This document shows, piece after piece, positions 48,848 to 60,085 of a DNA stretch of 64,000 nucleotides (position 1 is its first letter; each line of letters begins with the position of its first letter). The stretch spans positions 12,919,001 through 12,983,000 of the forward strand of contig NC_069375.1 of NCBI RefSeq assembly GCF_021730395.1, written 5' to 3'. This DNA comes from Mercenaria mercenaria. Its lineage: Eukaryota; Mollusca; Bivalvia; Venerida; Veneridae. The notes beneath the pieces are model-generated. The model searched no databases. It had not been told where the DNA came from and saw only the letters and a program-made list of their open reading frames with translations. Both the position numbers and the translations under genes were made by a program.

Positions 48848-51800
48848 TTAGCTGCTGTTACTTTCACCTTCAACAAGAGATTTCTCAGCTGACTGTTTAG
48901 GATTGTAGTGAAAGCGTTCCAAATGTTGGAGTAGATAGTCGCGACGTCGAAATCGCCGCTCACAGAGATCACAGGGAAATGGCTTCTCATCAGTGTGGAT
49001 TTTTCGATGTGATCTCATGTTGGATGGATGAGTGAAAGCTTTGTTGCAGATGTCGCAAGTGTATCTTTTGTCACCAACATGAGACCTCCAATGAAATGTA
49101 CGATTGTTCTTATTGGCGAGAATCTTATTACAGATCAAACATTTGGCCATATTTCCAATTTCTTCAAATGCGCTTTTCATATCAGCTATATCATTAATAC
49201 TGTGCTTTTTGGATGTTTTTCTAATATTAACATTAGCTCCTGATTTAAGATCTGAATGATTGTTCACTGTTTCTGGATTTTCTTCTTCACTCATTTTCGT
49301 AACATTTAACAAACTAGACATTTGATTGTCGAAGCCTACTGCATTTTCATTTTCCATTTTCACAACTGAACTGCTGGCTGGATCTAAATTTGATTCTAGA
49401 TTTACATCCTTCTTCTGTGTTTTCGCCGGTGCTTTTCTATTTTTTCTTCTTTTCTGCAAACTCAGTTGCTGCCTACCTCTCTCAAATATACTAAGCTCCC
49501 CATATGCCTTAACATCCACAAAAGGCATATGATCGAGGACGGCATTAGTATTCTGATCAGGTAAATCTTTTTCAAATTTAACAGGAAAACTTTGCACACT
49601 GCTCTCTGGTACCTCTTCACTGACACACTTCAGTTTTTCATCTTGCCACGTGAATCGTGGTAACTTTATGTTGTAAGACTCGTTATTATTGTCTAACTCT
49701 TCATACTGAAAACCAGGAAAGGTACTCTGAGACGCATTACCATTATACTTCATTACGTTATCTTTGCTTTCCAGGGTGTATGAATATCCACCAGATTTCT
49801 CGCTTAGATCTAAGGCACATGCTGAATCTACCAGACTCGATGATGAGAGATCGGTTTCTTTGACAGACTTAGAGATTTCTGGAGCTGGAGGATCATCCAC
49901 TGGCATAACAACTACACTTTTCTGGAACTTACATCTCGGTGTGGATTTGCGTCTATTTGGCTTCGGTGTTGAGTTGGCATTCAAAACAGGTGGGGGTGGT
50001 GGTGGTGACTTTTCCTTACCTTTAAAAGATTTTATGAAATCATAAAATGCAATTTTCAACTGTATTTCAGCAATATAATGTAACAAAAGGTGGTCAACAC
50101 AACAATGCTCTTAGATTTACTGGCATTATCAGTAATATTTTACTCTTGAATAAGTAAAAAAAATGTCCTCAAGAAACAGGGGTAAGATACAGGCATAATG
50201 GCTTTGCTTTGACAAAAAAGTGACATAGACGGGGTACAAGTCTTCAAACAGGGAGACTGTAAACTGGTATTCTATACAGGTAGTTCATCACAGATAATTG
50301 AAAAGAATAGGTCAGTGATCATTTTTCTGCCAACTTTGATTGATGTGCACAGACTTAACAAATCCCTCACCATTCAAATATATCAAAGTGTTCACATAAT
50401 TTTTTTTTTACACAGTAAAAGTCCAATGTCTTGTAATCTATTTTAAATCAGTGTCTTCCAGTTAAAAGACTGTTACAGTTGTAAAATGTATCAATATACC
50501 TGTACAGAAGCTGAGAAATTCTTGTTTAACAGTATGAAGACCAGAAGATTTCGCAAATCCTTCTCCTTTCACAGACCCGATGTGCCCACATGTACCTTCC
50601 CCAGTACTGGCCGTCAGTACAATATACTCTTCACCAGTCTCTGACAGGCGACTTAACTGTAAATATGAATCTATTTTATAATACATAATTCATTTTAAGC
50701 TCAATTGTTCAAGTATCTTAAAGCTATGAAATCATTAAATTTTGTTAGCATAACTTTTTGTGGTCTTGGTCAAAATGAAGTTTTCATTTAGACATTTCAA
50801 ATTTTACTTGCATATTGAGATTTGTCCTGAAATAATGCCTACATGAATGATAAGCATTTCATAGTCTGTCACATAAGTACATCAGAACTGGAAGCAATGA
50901 AATGTGGACAAAGGGAAAAACATAAACCTAGTAACTAAAGACTGACTCACTGCAGACCTGGAGCGCCTGTGATAAATTACAGACTCCAGTATGTACCAGA
51001 TTCAAGTGAATTGAATAACAAGAGCTGTCTCCATAGGATGACACATGCCCCCGATGGCACTTTAATAAATAGTTATGGCCGATGTTAGAATTTAGGACCT
51101 TCGACCTCTGGAGCTGGATCTTGTGCACAACAAGTCGTCTTACTGTGTCACACATTCATGCGTAGTTATTTTAAAATATGGACCGGACACACCCATCAAT
51201 GCACTATCATGAAAAATGACCTTTAACGTCTAAGTGTGACCTTGACCTTTGAGCTACGGATCTGAGTCTTGCGCATGACATGTCGTCTTACTGTGGTACA
51301 CATTCATGCCAAATTTTTTGAAAATCCATCCATCGATGACAAAGATATGGACCGGACACGCCCATCAATGCACTATCCTTTAATGTCTAAGTGTGACCTT
51401 GACCTTTGAGCTACGGACCTGGGACTTGCGCACGACACATCGTCTTACTGTGGTACACATTCATGCCAAGTTATTTGAAAATCCATCCATCGATGACAAA
51501 GATATGGACCGAACACAAAAAATGCGGACAGACTGACAGACTGACAGACAGACAGATGGTTCAAAAATAATATGCCTCCCTTCGGGGGCATAAAAAGTAT
51601 CTTCAATGCATATTATGTTGTAGCCATGGCAATACTAACCCTAACCTTTAGTCAGTACAGTATACACTAATTGCGTTGCGGATATGCAATAATTTGTGTA
51701 CTTCTGCCATGCACTCCATTGGACATGCACAGAAGACCACTCCAGGTTTGCAATGAGCAACATCGATAACTAAATAGGTTGATTCCTTGCCCCTTGCTTT

Positions 51801-52049
51801 GAATTCATAGTTTAGATAATAATTCCAGTCTCACAGCAAAATTGACATTGACTAATTATTCTGACCATATCTCCCCATGGTCTTCATCAGCCAACTGGTA
51901 GTCAAAGACATAGATCTAAATTTTATGTAAATTTTATCAAAGACAACAGAAACCTCAAACCAAAATCTTACCAGAGACTGTATCTCATACTTGAGAACTA
52001 TCCTTACAGCCTGGGTTAAATCTGGTTCCATGATGAAACCCCCATCCAT
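48848..52049 (-). CDS. C2H2 zinc-finger protein, three fingers
   Basis: Coding exons 52049-51972, 50656-50500 and 50019-48848 on the minus strand, GT-AG throughout, phases 0 and 1, giving 468 residues. The first two exons encode a hydrophilic region (LTQAVRIVLKYEIQSL; EEYIVLTASTGEG) of a family I do not recognise. Then come a Pro run (about 83-88), basic patches (NRRKSTPR; KRRKNRKAP) that could serve for nuclear entry, and a long Ser/Asn-rich acidic middle. Three C2H2 fingers end the protein: C372/C375/H388/H392, C400/C403/H416/H420 and C428/C431/H444/H449, joined by VGDKRY and TDEKPF linkers. It probably binds DNA in the nucleus. The start chosen is the first ATG of an exon that begins at an acceptor (52062), so an untranslated exon lies upstream. 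That exon is open in frame to the acceptor, so a longer N-terminus is possible. The gene-specific name cannot be given. Confidence 0.85.
51017..51597 (+). mobile_element. Pearl-type element, about three core units
   Basis: It starts AACAAGAGCTGTCTCC. The units carry GTGTGACCTTGACCTTTGAG and CATTCATGCCAAG. Then come (GACA)n at about 51529-51557 and the terminal hairpin TGCCTCCCTTCGGGGGCA followed by TAAAAA. It lies in the first coding intron of the zinc-finger gene. Confidence 0.8.
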
Positions 52050-52062
52050 CGTAAGGGTCAAA

Positions 52063-53635
52063 CTGGAAACAAAATTACACAAACTTTGAATAAGCCTTTT
52101 AAATTTCAGTCTTACATGATGTAGTACAAATGGAAAAGTGACCTTAAAATGCAATGTAAGACCTTATATTAATACTAATAGGACATTTAGCACTGTCACT
52201 TCCTATGGAAGTCCCAATTCACACTCATTTCAGTTCTTTTCCTTTGAAAATTTCATTTCCTTTTCTTCCATGGAAAAGGGCACTTTTTGAAAAATATTAA
52301 TATTTTCTGTATAAAGGGACAACAATTTCAGAAAGACAAAGGAGGGAATTTCAGATAAATTTGGGAATTATGATTTATAACTTAGGAAAGTGGGGCTCAC
52401 ACTGGCCTCCAAAGAATAATAGCCAACTTTTGAACCTATAAAAAAAAAAAAAATAGCCAGGGGGTGGGGGTGTGGGGCACTGTGAATTCAGGAAAATTAC
52501 CTCCTTATATTGGGGTGGCATCCCACTATAAATTTTTCGAAGATAAGGCCTTAAAATGCTACATTCTGATGGATTCTGAACTTCTGAAGGCATTTACTCA
52601 TTTAGTTTGTGTAAGGCAGCTGAAATGGTTGATACTGACCGGCATTGTGGACTGGGCAATGACTCAAGCCCCATCCATGCACATACAATATTGGGGCACA
52701 GTTGAACACAAGGGAAAGTTTACCAAGTCTTTGAGCATCATTCATGTTTATAATTTTTCTTAAAGTGTTTTCATGATTATTTTGACCACAGCTGTACTTC
52801 AACTGCCCGAAAAGTACAAAACAATCGGGTTGCAAAAATATGTGATATTTGGCATCTATGCACACTATTGTATTACAGCTTTTTGTTAACAAGGTTTTGA
52901 TGCTTTATTCAATAAAAACTAACATTTTATGTGTTTTAGAACGTTTTCACTTATGCTAATGACAGTATGCAGGCAAATTTATTTGTTGAGTTTTTGAGCT
53001 TGCCCGTATCAGCCAGGTTACTAAAGATAGAAACAAGACTGGTTTTCCTGATCATTTCTGGGTTTAATGTGTGAAACAGACATTTGATATGCCAGAATTG
53101 TCTTGGTAAAAAAAAAACAAACAAAAAAACACTATTAAAAATATCTGGCCTGTAATATTTCAACAAATTCGTGTTCTTTTCAATTTCTGGAAATTCGAAA
53201 AATTTTGAATTTTTCACTTTGAACAATTGCATTTCAGAATAAAAACAGATATAACCTAGATTCAGTTTCTGATTAAAGATATATTTTGAAATTGTCGACA
53301 ATTAGGTCAGTTTAAAATATGTTTTTACAGATAAATTAAATTATCGGTAATTAAAGATGGCAATTTAGGTTTTCGCCAGGAAACTGCCAGTACAAATTGA
53401 TCTAATTGTCGCCTGCCGAATATAGACTTGAAAAGAATTTGCGTTGGCGTTTAAAAATGTTCTCAAAATGTAGCCTGCCAGTTCAATCTGATTGACAGCA
53501 TCTCTTTAAATGCTAGGTTAGTAAGGTTGCATTCCTGTTATAATTGGTTTAATTGTCGTCTGCATCCTATCGCCTTTAGCAATGTAAACGGCAAAGTTGA
53601 CACTTGTTTGCAATACACCAGGTAATAAACAGTCC
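52063..53635. other. Upstream intron or 5' flank of the zinc-finger gene
   Basis: No further exon could be identified; several open frames overlap low-complexity T/A runs. Confidence 0.35.
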
Positions 53636-55333
53636 ACTTTTTTTATCCCCCGCCATGGCGGAGGGATTATAGGAATGGTCTGCGTCCGTCCTTCCGTCCG
53701 TCCTTCCGTCCATAACAAAATCGTGTCCGGTCCATATCTCCTAAACCCCTTGAAGGATTTTCATGAAACTTGGGTCAAATGATCACCTCATCAAGACTAT
53801 GTGCAGAACCCATGAGTCAGCCTTGTCGGTTCAAGGTCAAGGTCACAACTCAAGGTCAAAGGTTTGAGCCTGCCATTTTGTGTCCGCTCTATATCTCCTA
53901 AACCCCTTGAAGGAATTTTATAAAACTTGGGTCAAATGATCACCTCATCAAGAGGATGTGCAGAACCCATGAGTCAGCCATGCCGGCTCAAGGTCAAGGT
54001 CACAACTCAAGGTCAAAGGTTTGAGCCTTCCATTTTGTGTCCGCTCTATATCTCTTAAATCCCTTGAAGGTATTTTATAAAACTTAGGGCAAATGATCAC
54101 CTCATCAAGATGATGTGCAGAACACATGAGTCAGTCATGCCGGCTCAAGGTCAAGGTCACAACTTAGGGTCAAAGGTTTGAACCTTCCATTTTGTGTCTG
54201 CTCTATATCTCCTAAACCCCTTGAAGGATTTTCATCAAACTTGGGTCAAACAATCACCTCATCAAGGCGATGTGCAGAACTTATAAGTCAGCCTTGTTGG
54301 CTCAAGGTCAAGGTCACAACTGAAGGTCAAAGGTTTGAGCCTTCCATTTCGTGTCCGCTCTATATCTCCTAAACCCCTTGAAGGATTTTCATCAAACTTG
54401 GGTCAAACGATCACCTCATCAAGGCGATGTGCAGAACTTATAAGTCAGCCTTGTTGGCTCAAGGTCAAGGTCACAACTGAAGGTCAAAGGTTTGAGCCTT
54501 CCATTTCGAGTCCGCTCTATATCTCCTAAACCCCTTGAAGGAATTTTATAAAACTTGGGTCAAATGATTACCTCATCAGAACGATGTGCAAAAATTATGA
54601 GTCAACCATGCCAGCTCAAGGTCAAGGTCACAACTAAGGGTCGAAGGTTTGAGCCTTCCATTTGGTGTCCACTCTGTATCTCCTTAACCCCTTGAAGGAT
54701 TTTCATCAAACTTGGGTCAAATGATCACCTCATCAAGAACTCATGAGTCAGCCATGTCAACTCAAGGTCAAGGTCACAACTGAAGGTCAAAGGTTTCAGC
54801 TCTGTATCTCCTAAACCCCTTGAAGGATTTTCATGAAACTTTGGTCAAATGATCACCTCATCAAGACGTTGTGCAGAATTCATGAGTCAGCCATGTCAGT
54901 TCATGGTCAAGGTCACAACTGAAGGTCAAAGGTTTCAGCTTTGTATCTCCTAAACCCCTTGAAGGATTTTCATCAAACTTGGGTCATATGATCGCCTCAT
55001 CAAGAACTCATGAGTCAGCCATGTCAACTCAAGGTCAAGGTCACAACTGAAGGTCAAATGTTTCAGCTCTGTATCTCCTAAACCCCTTGAAGGATTTTCA
55101 TGAAACTTTGGTCTAATGAGGTGTCAAATGTTTCAGCTCTGTATCTCCTAAACCCCTTGAAGGATTTTCATGAAACTTTGGTCTAATGATCACCTCATCA
55201 AGACGTTGTGCAGAATTCATGAGTCAGCCATGTCAATTCAAGGTCAAGGTCACAACTAAAATCAAAGCTTTTACCCTTTCACTATCCATAGCAGTGGCGG
55301 GGGATTTAGCTGTCTTTCAGACTGCCTTGTTTA
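53636..55333 (-). mobile_element. Pearl-type element, about ten core units (minus strand)
   Basis: Read on the minus strand it starts AACAAGGCAGTCTGAAAG and has about ten units of 120-160 bp (GGTTTAGGAGATA, GTTGTGACCTTGACC). A GGACGGAAGGACGGACGG tract follows, then the terminal hairpin CCCTCCGCCATGGCGGGGGA and TAAAAAA. Two almost identical 157-bp neighbours at about 54178-54530 point to recent unit duplication. Confidence 0.8.
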
Positions 55334-56984
55334 TTTTTCTACACTAGCTGACCGCGGGTTTAATAACTGTCTCACTTGGCATAATTATTTTTATGCAGCT
55401 ATTAAATAAAATAATCGCCAGTTTCTGTCACCAAAATTAAAATTATTTGCCATTTAAACAAAATATTCGCAAATGGCGACTGACAGCACAAGCCCTGGTA
55501 TCCTTTCTGCAAATATCATTATATACTGTATAAATTCATGTAGAAACTCAAAATGAGTGGATTATAACGCATGATTTTAAATAAGAGACCTTCGGAAATA
55601 TGACATAATAGGTGCAAGGAGAGAGCACTGGGGATTCCCAACAGAAACACGCAGAATAAATTTGGACATGCCAGGACAGCGTCAAAAATTACCACGCTGT
55701 CCAACATAATAAGTCAATTTAATCCAATGCCTACAATCCTATTATTTGGACTATTGTATTCTACCATGCAACATTTCATCTTTAGTATCATCTATAAAAT
55801 TTGTCTCAGTACATATACAGCACAAGAGAACAATACTGGTTGGCGACCCAGAATTGCGAACGACCTAGAAACCCGGACAGTCAAGTAAACGCTTATTTCG
55901 CCATTATACAGACACTTGCATTATGTGCAACATCCACTGCAACAACTGCAAATCGGTTAGTAAAACTTGCAATATTGGAATATCTACATTTGTTCATGGA
56001 ATGTTTTGACAGCTCTCGCTGAGGGAAATTGAATGTGCTTTCAGTGCGCTTGCGCAGACTTGTTTTGAGGCCCAACATTATTCAAGGGATACTCATCTAC
56101 AACCTGCTAAATGCAGACAAGCAAACTGCGTGTTTTAAAATGATCAAAACGGGTAGATAGTGCCAGGTTTTAATAAAATTTTCCAGAAGATAATGACCAT
56201 TAATTAAAAGATGTGTCGTTTATAGGCCAGCTGAATTCTTTTAACTCTCGACAGCCTTATATCAAACATTAATAGTTGAATGTAAACAAGGTTAACATGA
56301 CATTGTCTTTTTATCGATTATTAACACAGATCTGTAAGTGATTCTGCGAAACAAAATGACAATATTTAGCATTTTCCAACTGTCTGATTCTGGGTCCTAC
56401 AACATGCTAAAAACTTTAAATTTATGTACCCTCTTTCGGGCCTCCGTAACGTGTTCAGTTCATTTTTAGATAAAAACAAATTGGTGTTTTGTGACACCGA
56501 AGAACTGAACTTGATTGAGGTAACATTTCATGGATTTTGCATTAAATATGAAAATATGACAGCTGAAAAGGTTGTAAAATTGTCCGAATCTGAGTCACCA
56601 ACCAGTACTGGAATGCTATAAGAGAGATCGCCGTGACATCATACACTAACACCTGTTTATCTGGTGGTGGGCTAAACATATGTTTTTACTTTGTTTGTGT
56701 ATGGGATCGAAATTTTTAATTTCAATAACTTTTTCGCTAATTTATGGATTTTAAAAATTCAATAAGTTCTGAAATGCTTACGATTTTCATATTTTCTTAT
56801 ATAAATATCTTTTTAAATTGAAAAAACATTTTAAATGACATATGATTTTAATAGTGGCGTAATGATGCTCCAAAGTTTTAGAAAAAACACTGTAAGTTAA
56901 GCGTTCATAATTAATCCATTTTATTTTGAAATAAGAATTAAAAGTAATCAATCAATTGCTTGTTTTATGTACCTTCCATTGATA
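55334..56984. other. Spacer holding the probable zinc-finger promoter
   Basis: No supported coding exon. The short frames at 55801-56022 and 56424-56621 (plus) and 55519-55707 (minus) have no family features. An NRF1-like site lies at 56045. Confidence 0.35.
56045..56056. promoter_or_regulatory. NRF1-like palindrome
   Basis: TGCGCTTGCGCA, a near match to the NRF1 palindrome common in animal promoters, in otherwise AT-rich sequence. It could mark the start of the minus-strand zinc-finger transcript. Inference only. Confidence 0.3.
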
Positions 56985-57054
56985 AAAAAATTATTGATAT
57001 CATTGTGTTTTAAGAAAGTTTTAGCCGTTAGAAAAACATCACTGTTTACAAAAA

Positions 57055-58956
57055 CAAGAGGACCATGATGGTCCTGAATCGCTCACCTCTTCCCACATGA
57101 CCCAGTTTTGAGTATGACGTCGTTTTTTCTATTATTTGACATAGTGACCTAGTTTTTAGCTCATGTGACCCAGTTTTGAACCTGACCTAGATATTATCAA
57201 GATAAAAATTCTGGCCAATTTTCATGAAGATCCATCGAAAAATATGGTCTCTAGAGAGGTCACCAGGTTTTTCTATTATTTGACCTATGGACCTAGTTTT
57301 CAAAGGTACGTGACCCTGTTTTGAACTTTATCTAGATATCATCAAGGTGAACATTCTCACTAATTTTCATGAAGATCTCATGAAAAATACGGCCTCTAGA
57401 GAGGTCACAAGGTTTTTCTACTTTTATACCTACTGACCTAGTTTTTGACCGCACGTGACCCAGTTTCGAAACTGACCTAGATATCATCAAGGTGAACATT
57501 CAGATCAATTTTCATGAAGATCTATTGAAAAATATGGCCTCTAGAGAGGTCAAAAGATTTTAATTATTTTAGACCTACTGACCTAGTTTTTGACCGCAGT
57601 TGACCCAGTTTCAAACTTGACCTAGACATCATCAAGATGAACATTCAGACCAACTTTCATACAGATCCCATGAAAAGTATGGCCTCTAGAGAGGTCACAA
57701 GGTTTTTTTATTATCTGACCTACTGACCTAGTTTTTTAAGGCACATGACCCAGTTTCAAACTTGACCTAGATATCATCAAGGTGAACATTCTGACCAATT
57801 TTCATGAAGATCCATTCAAGGGTATGCCCTCTAGAGAGGTCACAAGGTTTTTCTATTTTAAGACCTACTGACCTAGTTTTTGATCGCAGTTGACCCAGTT
57901 TCAAACTTGACCCATACATCATCAAGAAAAACATTCAGACCAACTTTCATAAAGATCCCATGAAAAATATGGCCTCTAGAGAGGTCACAACGTTTTTTCA
58001 TTATTTGACCTACTGACCTACTTTTTGAAGGCATGTGACCCACTTTCAAACTTGACCTAGATATCATCAAGATGAACATTCAGACCAACTTTCATACAGA
58101 TCCCATGAAAAATATGGCCTCTAGAGAGGTCACAAGGTGTTTCTATTATTTGACCTACTGACCTAGTTTTTGATGGCACGTGACCCACTTTCGAACTTGA
58201 CCTAGATATCATCAAGGTGAACATTCTGACCAATTTTCATGAAAATCTCATGAAATATATGGCCTCTAGAGAGGTCACAAGATTTTTCTATTTTTAGACC
58301 TACTGACCTAGTTTTTGACCGCACGTGACCCAGTTTCAAACTTGACCTAGATATCATCAAGATGAACATTCAGACCAACTTTCATACAGATCCCATGAAA
58401 AATATGGCCTTTAGAGAGGTCACAAGGTTTTTCTATTATTTGACCTACTGACCTAGTTTTTGATGGCACGTGACCCACTTTCGAACTTGATCTAGATATC
58501 ATCAAGGTGAACGTTCTGACCAACTTTCATGAAGATCTTATGAAATATATGGCCTCTACAGAGGTCACAAGGTTTTTCTATTTTTAGACCTACTGACCTA
58601 GTTTTTGATGGCATGTGACCCAGTTTCGAACTTGACCTAGATATCATCAAGGTGAACATTCCGACCAATTTTCATGAAGATCTTGTGAAATATATGGCCT
58701 CTAGAGAGGTCACAAGGTTTTTCTATTTTTAGACCTATTGACCTAGTTTTTGATGGCACGTGACCCAGTTTCGAACTTGACCTAGATATCATCAAGATGA
58801 ACATTCTGACCAACTTTCATAAAGATCCCATGAAAAATGTGACCTCTAGAGTGGTCACAAGCAAAAGTTTACGGACGGACGGACGCACGCACGGACGACG
58901 GACACCGCGCGATCACAAAAGCTCACCTTGTCACTTTGTGACAGGTGAGCTAAAAA
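57055..58956 (+). mobile_element. Pearl-type element, about twelve core units
   Basis: The left end is ACAAGAGGACCATGATGGTC (hairpin) followed by GCTCACCT. About twelve units of about 142 bp follow (GACCTACTGACCTAGTTTTT, CCTCTAGAGAGGTCACAAGG). Then come a GGACGGACGGACGCACGC tract and the terminal stem CTCACCTTGTCACTTTGTGA with CAGGTGAG, then CTAAAAA. Unit similarity is high, so the array is probably young. Confidence 0.85.
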
Positions 58957-59100
58957 CATGAACGCTCGGCGTCTGCCCAACCGACCTTTGTCTTATCAGT
59001 TCTAAAAATAGAAAATACAATGGATTTGTATACAAACATGATCTCTCCTATTAAGCAGTGACAGTAACTGTTTCTAAAATTATAAATTGTAATCAGCAGC

Positions 59101-59595
59101 TTTTTTTTTTTTTTTTTCGGGCTCACAATTGGGATAACCCCATTTATTTTTGTAAAATATAAACATTTACAAAACAATAACCAGAAAAGAAGTCATTAAA
59201 CAACCAGTTCATACAAACATATATGAATAATAAATTTAATGATAATATTATATTGAACACAATAGTTACATCGCCAGTAAAACAGAACTTGTTCGAAAAA
59301 CGAAAAGACAAGTAAAATTTGACGAAGTTTCTATCGTCAAGCTTACAAAATTTTAATATTTTTTCATACACAACATTGTGAAAATTTATACGTCTATATA
59401 TGTATCTGACATGAACTCAATAGATTTCAATAACTGAAGTTTTTCGTATCAGTATTGTGCCATTTTATTTGTTCTTTAATTTTTCTAACTAGATGTTTAT
59501 AAAAGCTTCTTATTGACTGATAGTTGTTATTGAATTTACAATTATTTCTATATTTCCAAATTTCCCATTTTGTTTCATATATAATCGTATTAATC
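59101..59595 (-). mobile_element. 5'-truncated LINE tail with target-site duplication
   Basis: On the minus strand, an open frame from about 59592 to the stop at 59427 reads ETKWEIWKYRNNCKF and SFYKHLVRKIKEQIKW. This resembles the extreme C-terminus of non-LTR reverse transcriptases. About 330 bases of 3' untranslated sequence follow, then a poly(A) of about 17. AATCAGCAGC, continuing into T6, flanks both sides (59091-59100 and 59596-59605), as expected for target-primed insertion. The clade cannot be told from so short a piece. Confidence 0.75.
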
Positions 59596-59640
59596 AATCA
59601 GCAGCTTTTTTAACATAAATTAAATATCGATCGAATAGTG

Positions 59641-60085
59641 TAGCAACTTATTTTGTCACGTATAATACAATACTTTCATTGAAAACAACCTAATTCATAA
59701 GCAAAGTGATTAGGGGATTCCTAGAAAACCCCTAGACAGGCCACCTAATGCAAGATTGGATAGATTTCAAGACCTGTCCGAATACTGTAACGCTATTCAA
59801 AGATTGACACTTTCGAACTGCATGAGACAAAATAAAAAACTCATCAACCATATGATAAAAAGAAAATTATGTTCTTTAATAAATGTGATAAAATGACAAT
59901 CTTCTTGCAGGATATAGCTAAATTCTCACTGTTTGGGTCAGAAATTCCTTAGTTGCCTACCTCGTTGGAGAAGAGTACCGCTTTCAGGGGCAGACAACTG
60001 CTACATCAATCATGATCAGTAGAGTGCTTGCGGCAATATAATTTGAAAAGCGTTTATGTACAAGGAAGCCAAAAAAATTGACAAC
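59641..60085 (+). promoter_or_regulatory. 5' flank of SRP19
   Basis: This must hold the SRP19 promoter and leader. A small upstream open frame (ATG at 60020, nine codons) precedes the SRP19 start. No TATA or initiator motif stands out. Confidence 0.3.

Larger units (their letters stand above)
56985..59640 (+). repeat. Dispersed repeat interrupted twice
   Basis: The host repeat (same as 28205-28390) is visible at 56985-57054, resumes at 58957-59100, and resumes again at 59596. The first break is a pearl element; the second is a LINE tail with a target-site duplication. Confidence 0.6.

Noticed and set aside
55801-56022. 73-residue plus-strand frame
   Set aside because: No domain, no splice context, and it overlaps the likely promoter of the minus-strand zinc-finger gene.
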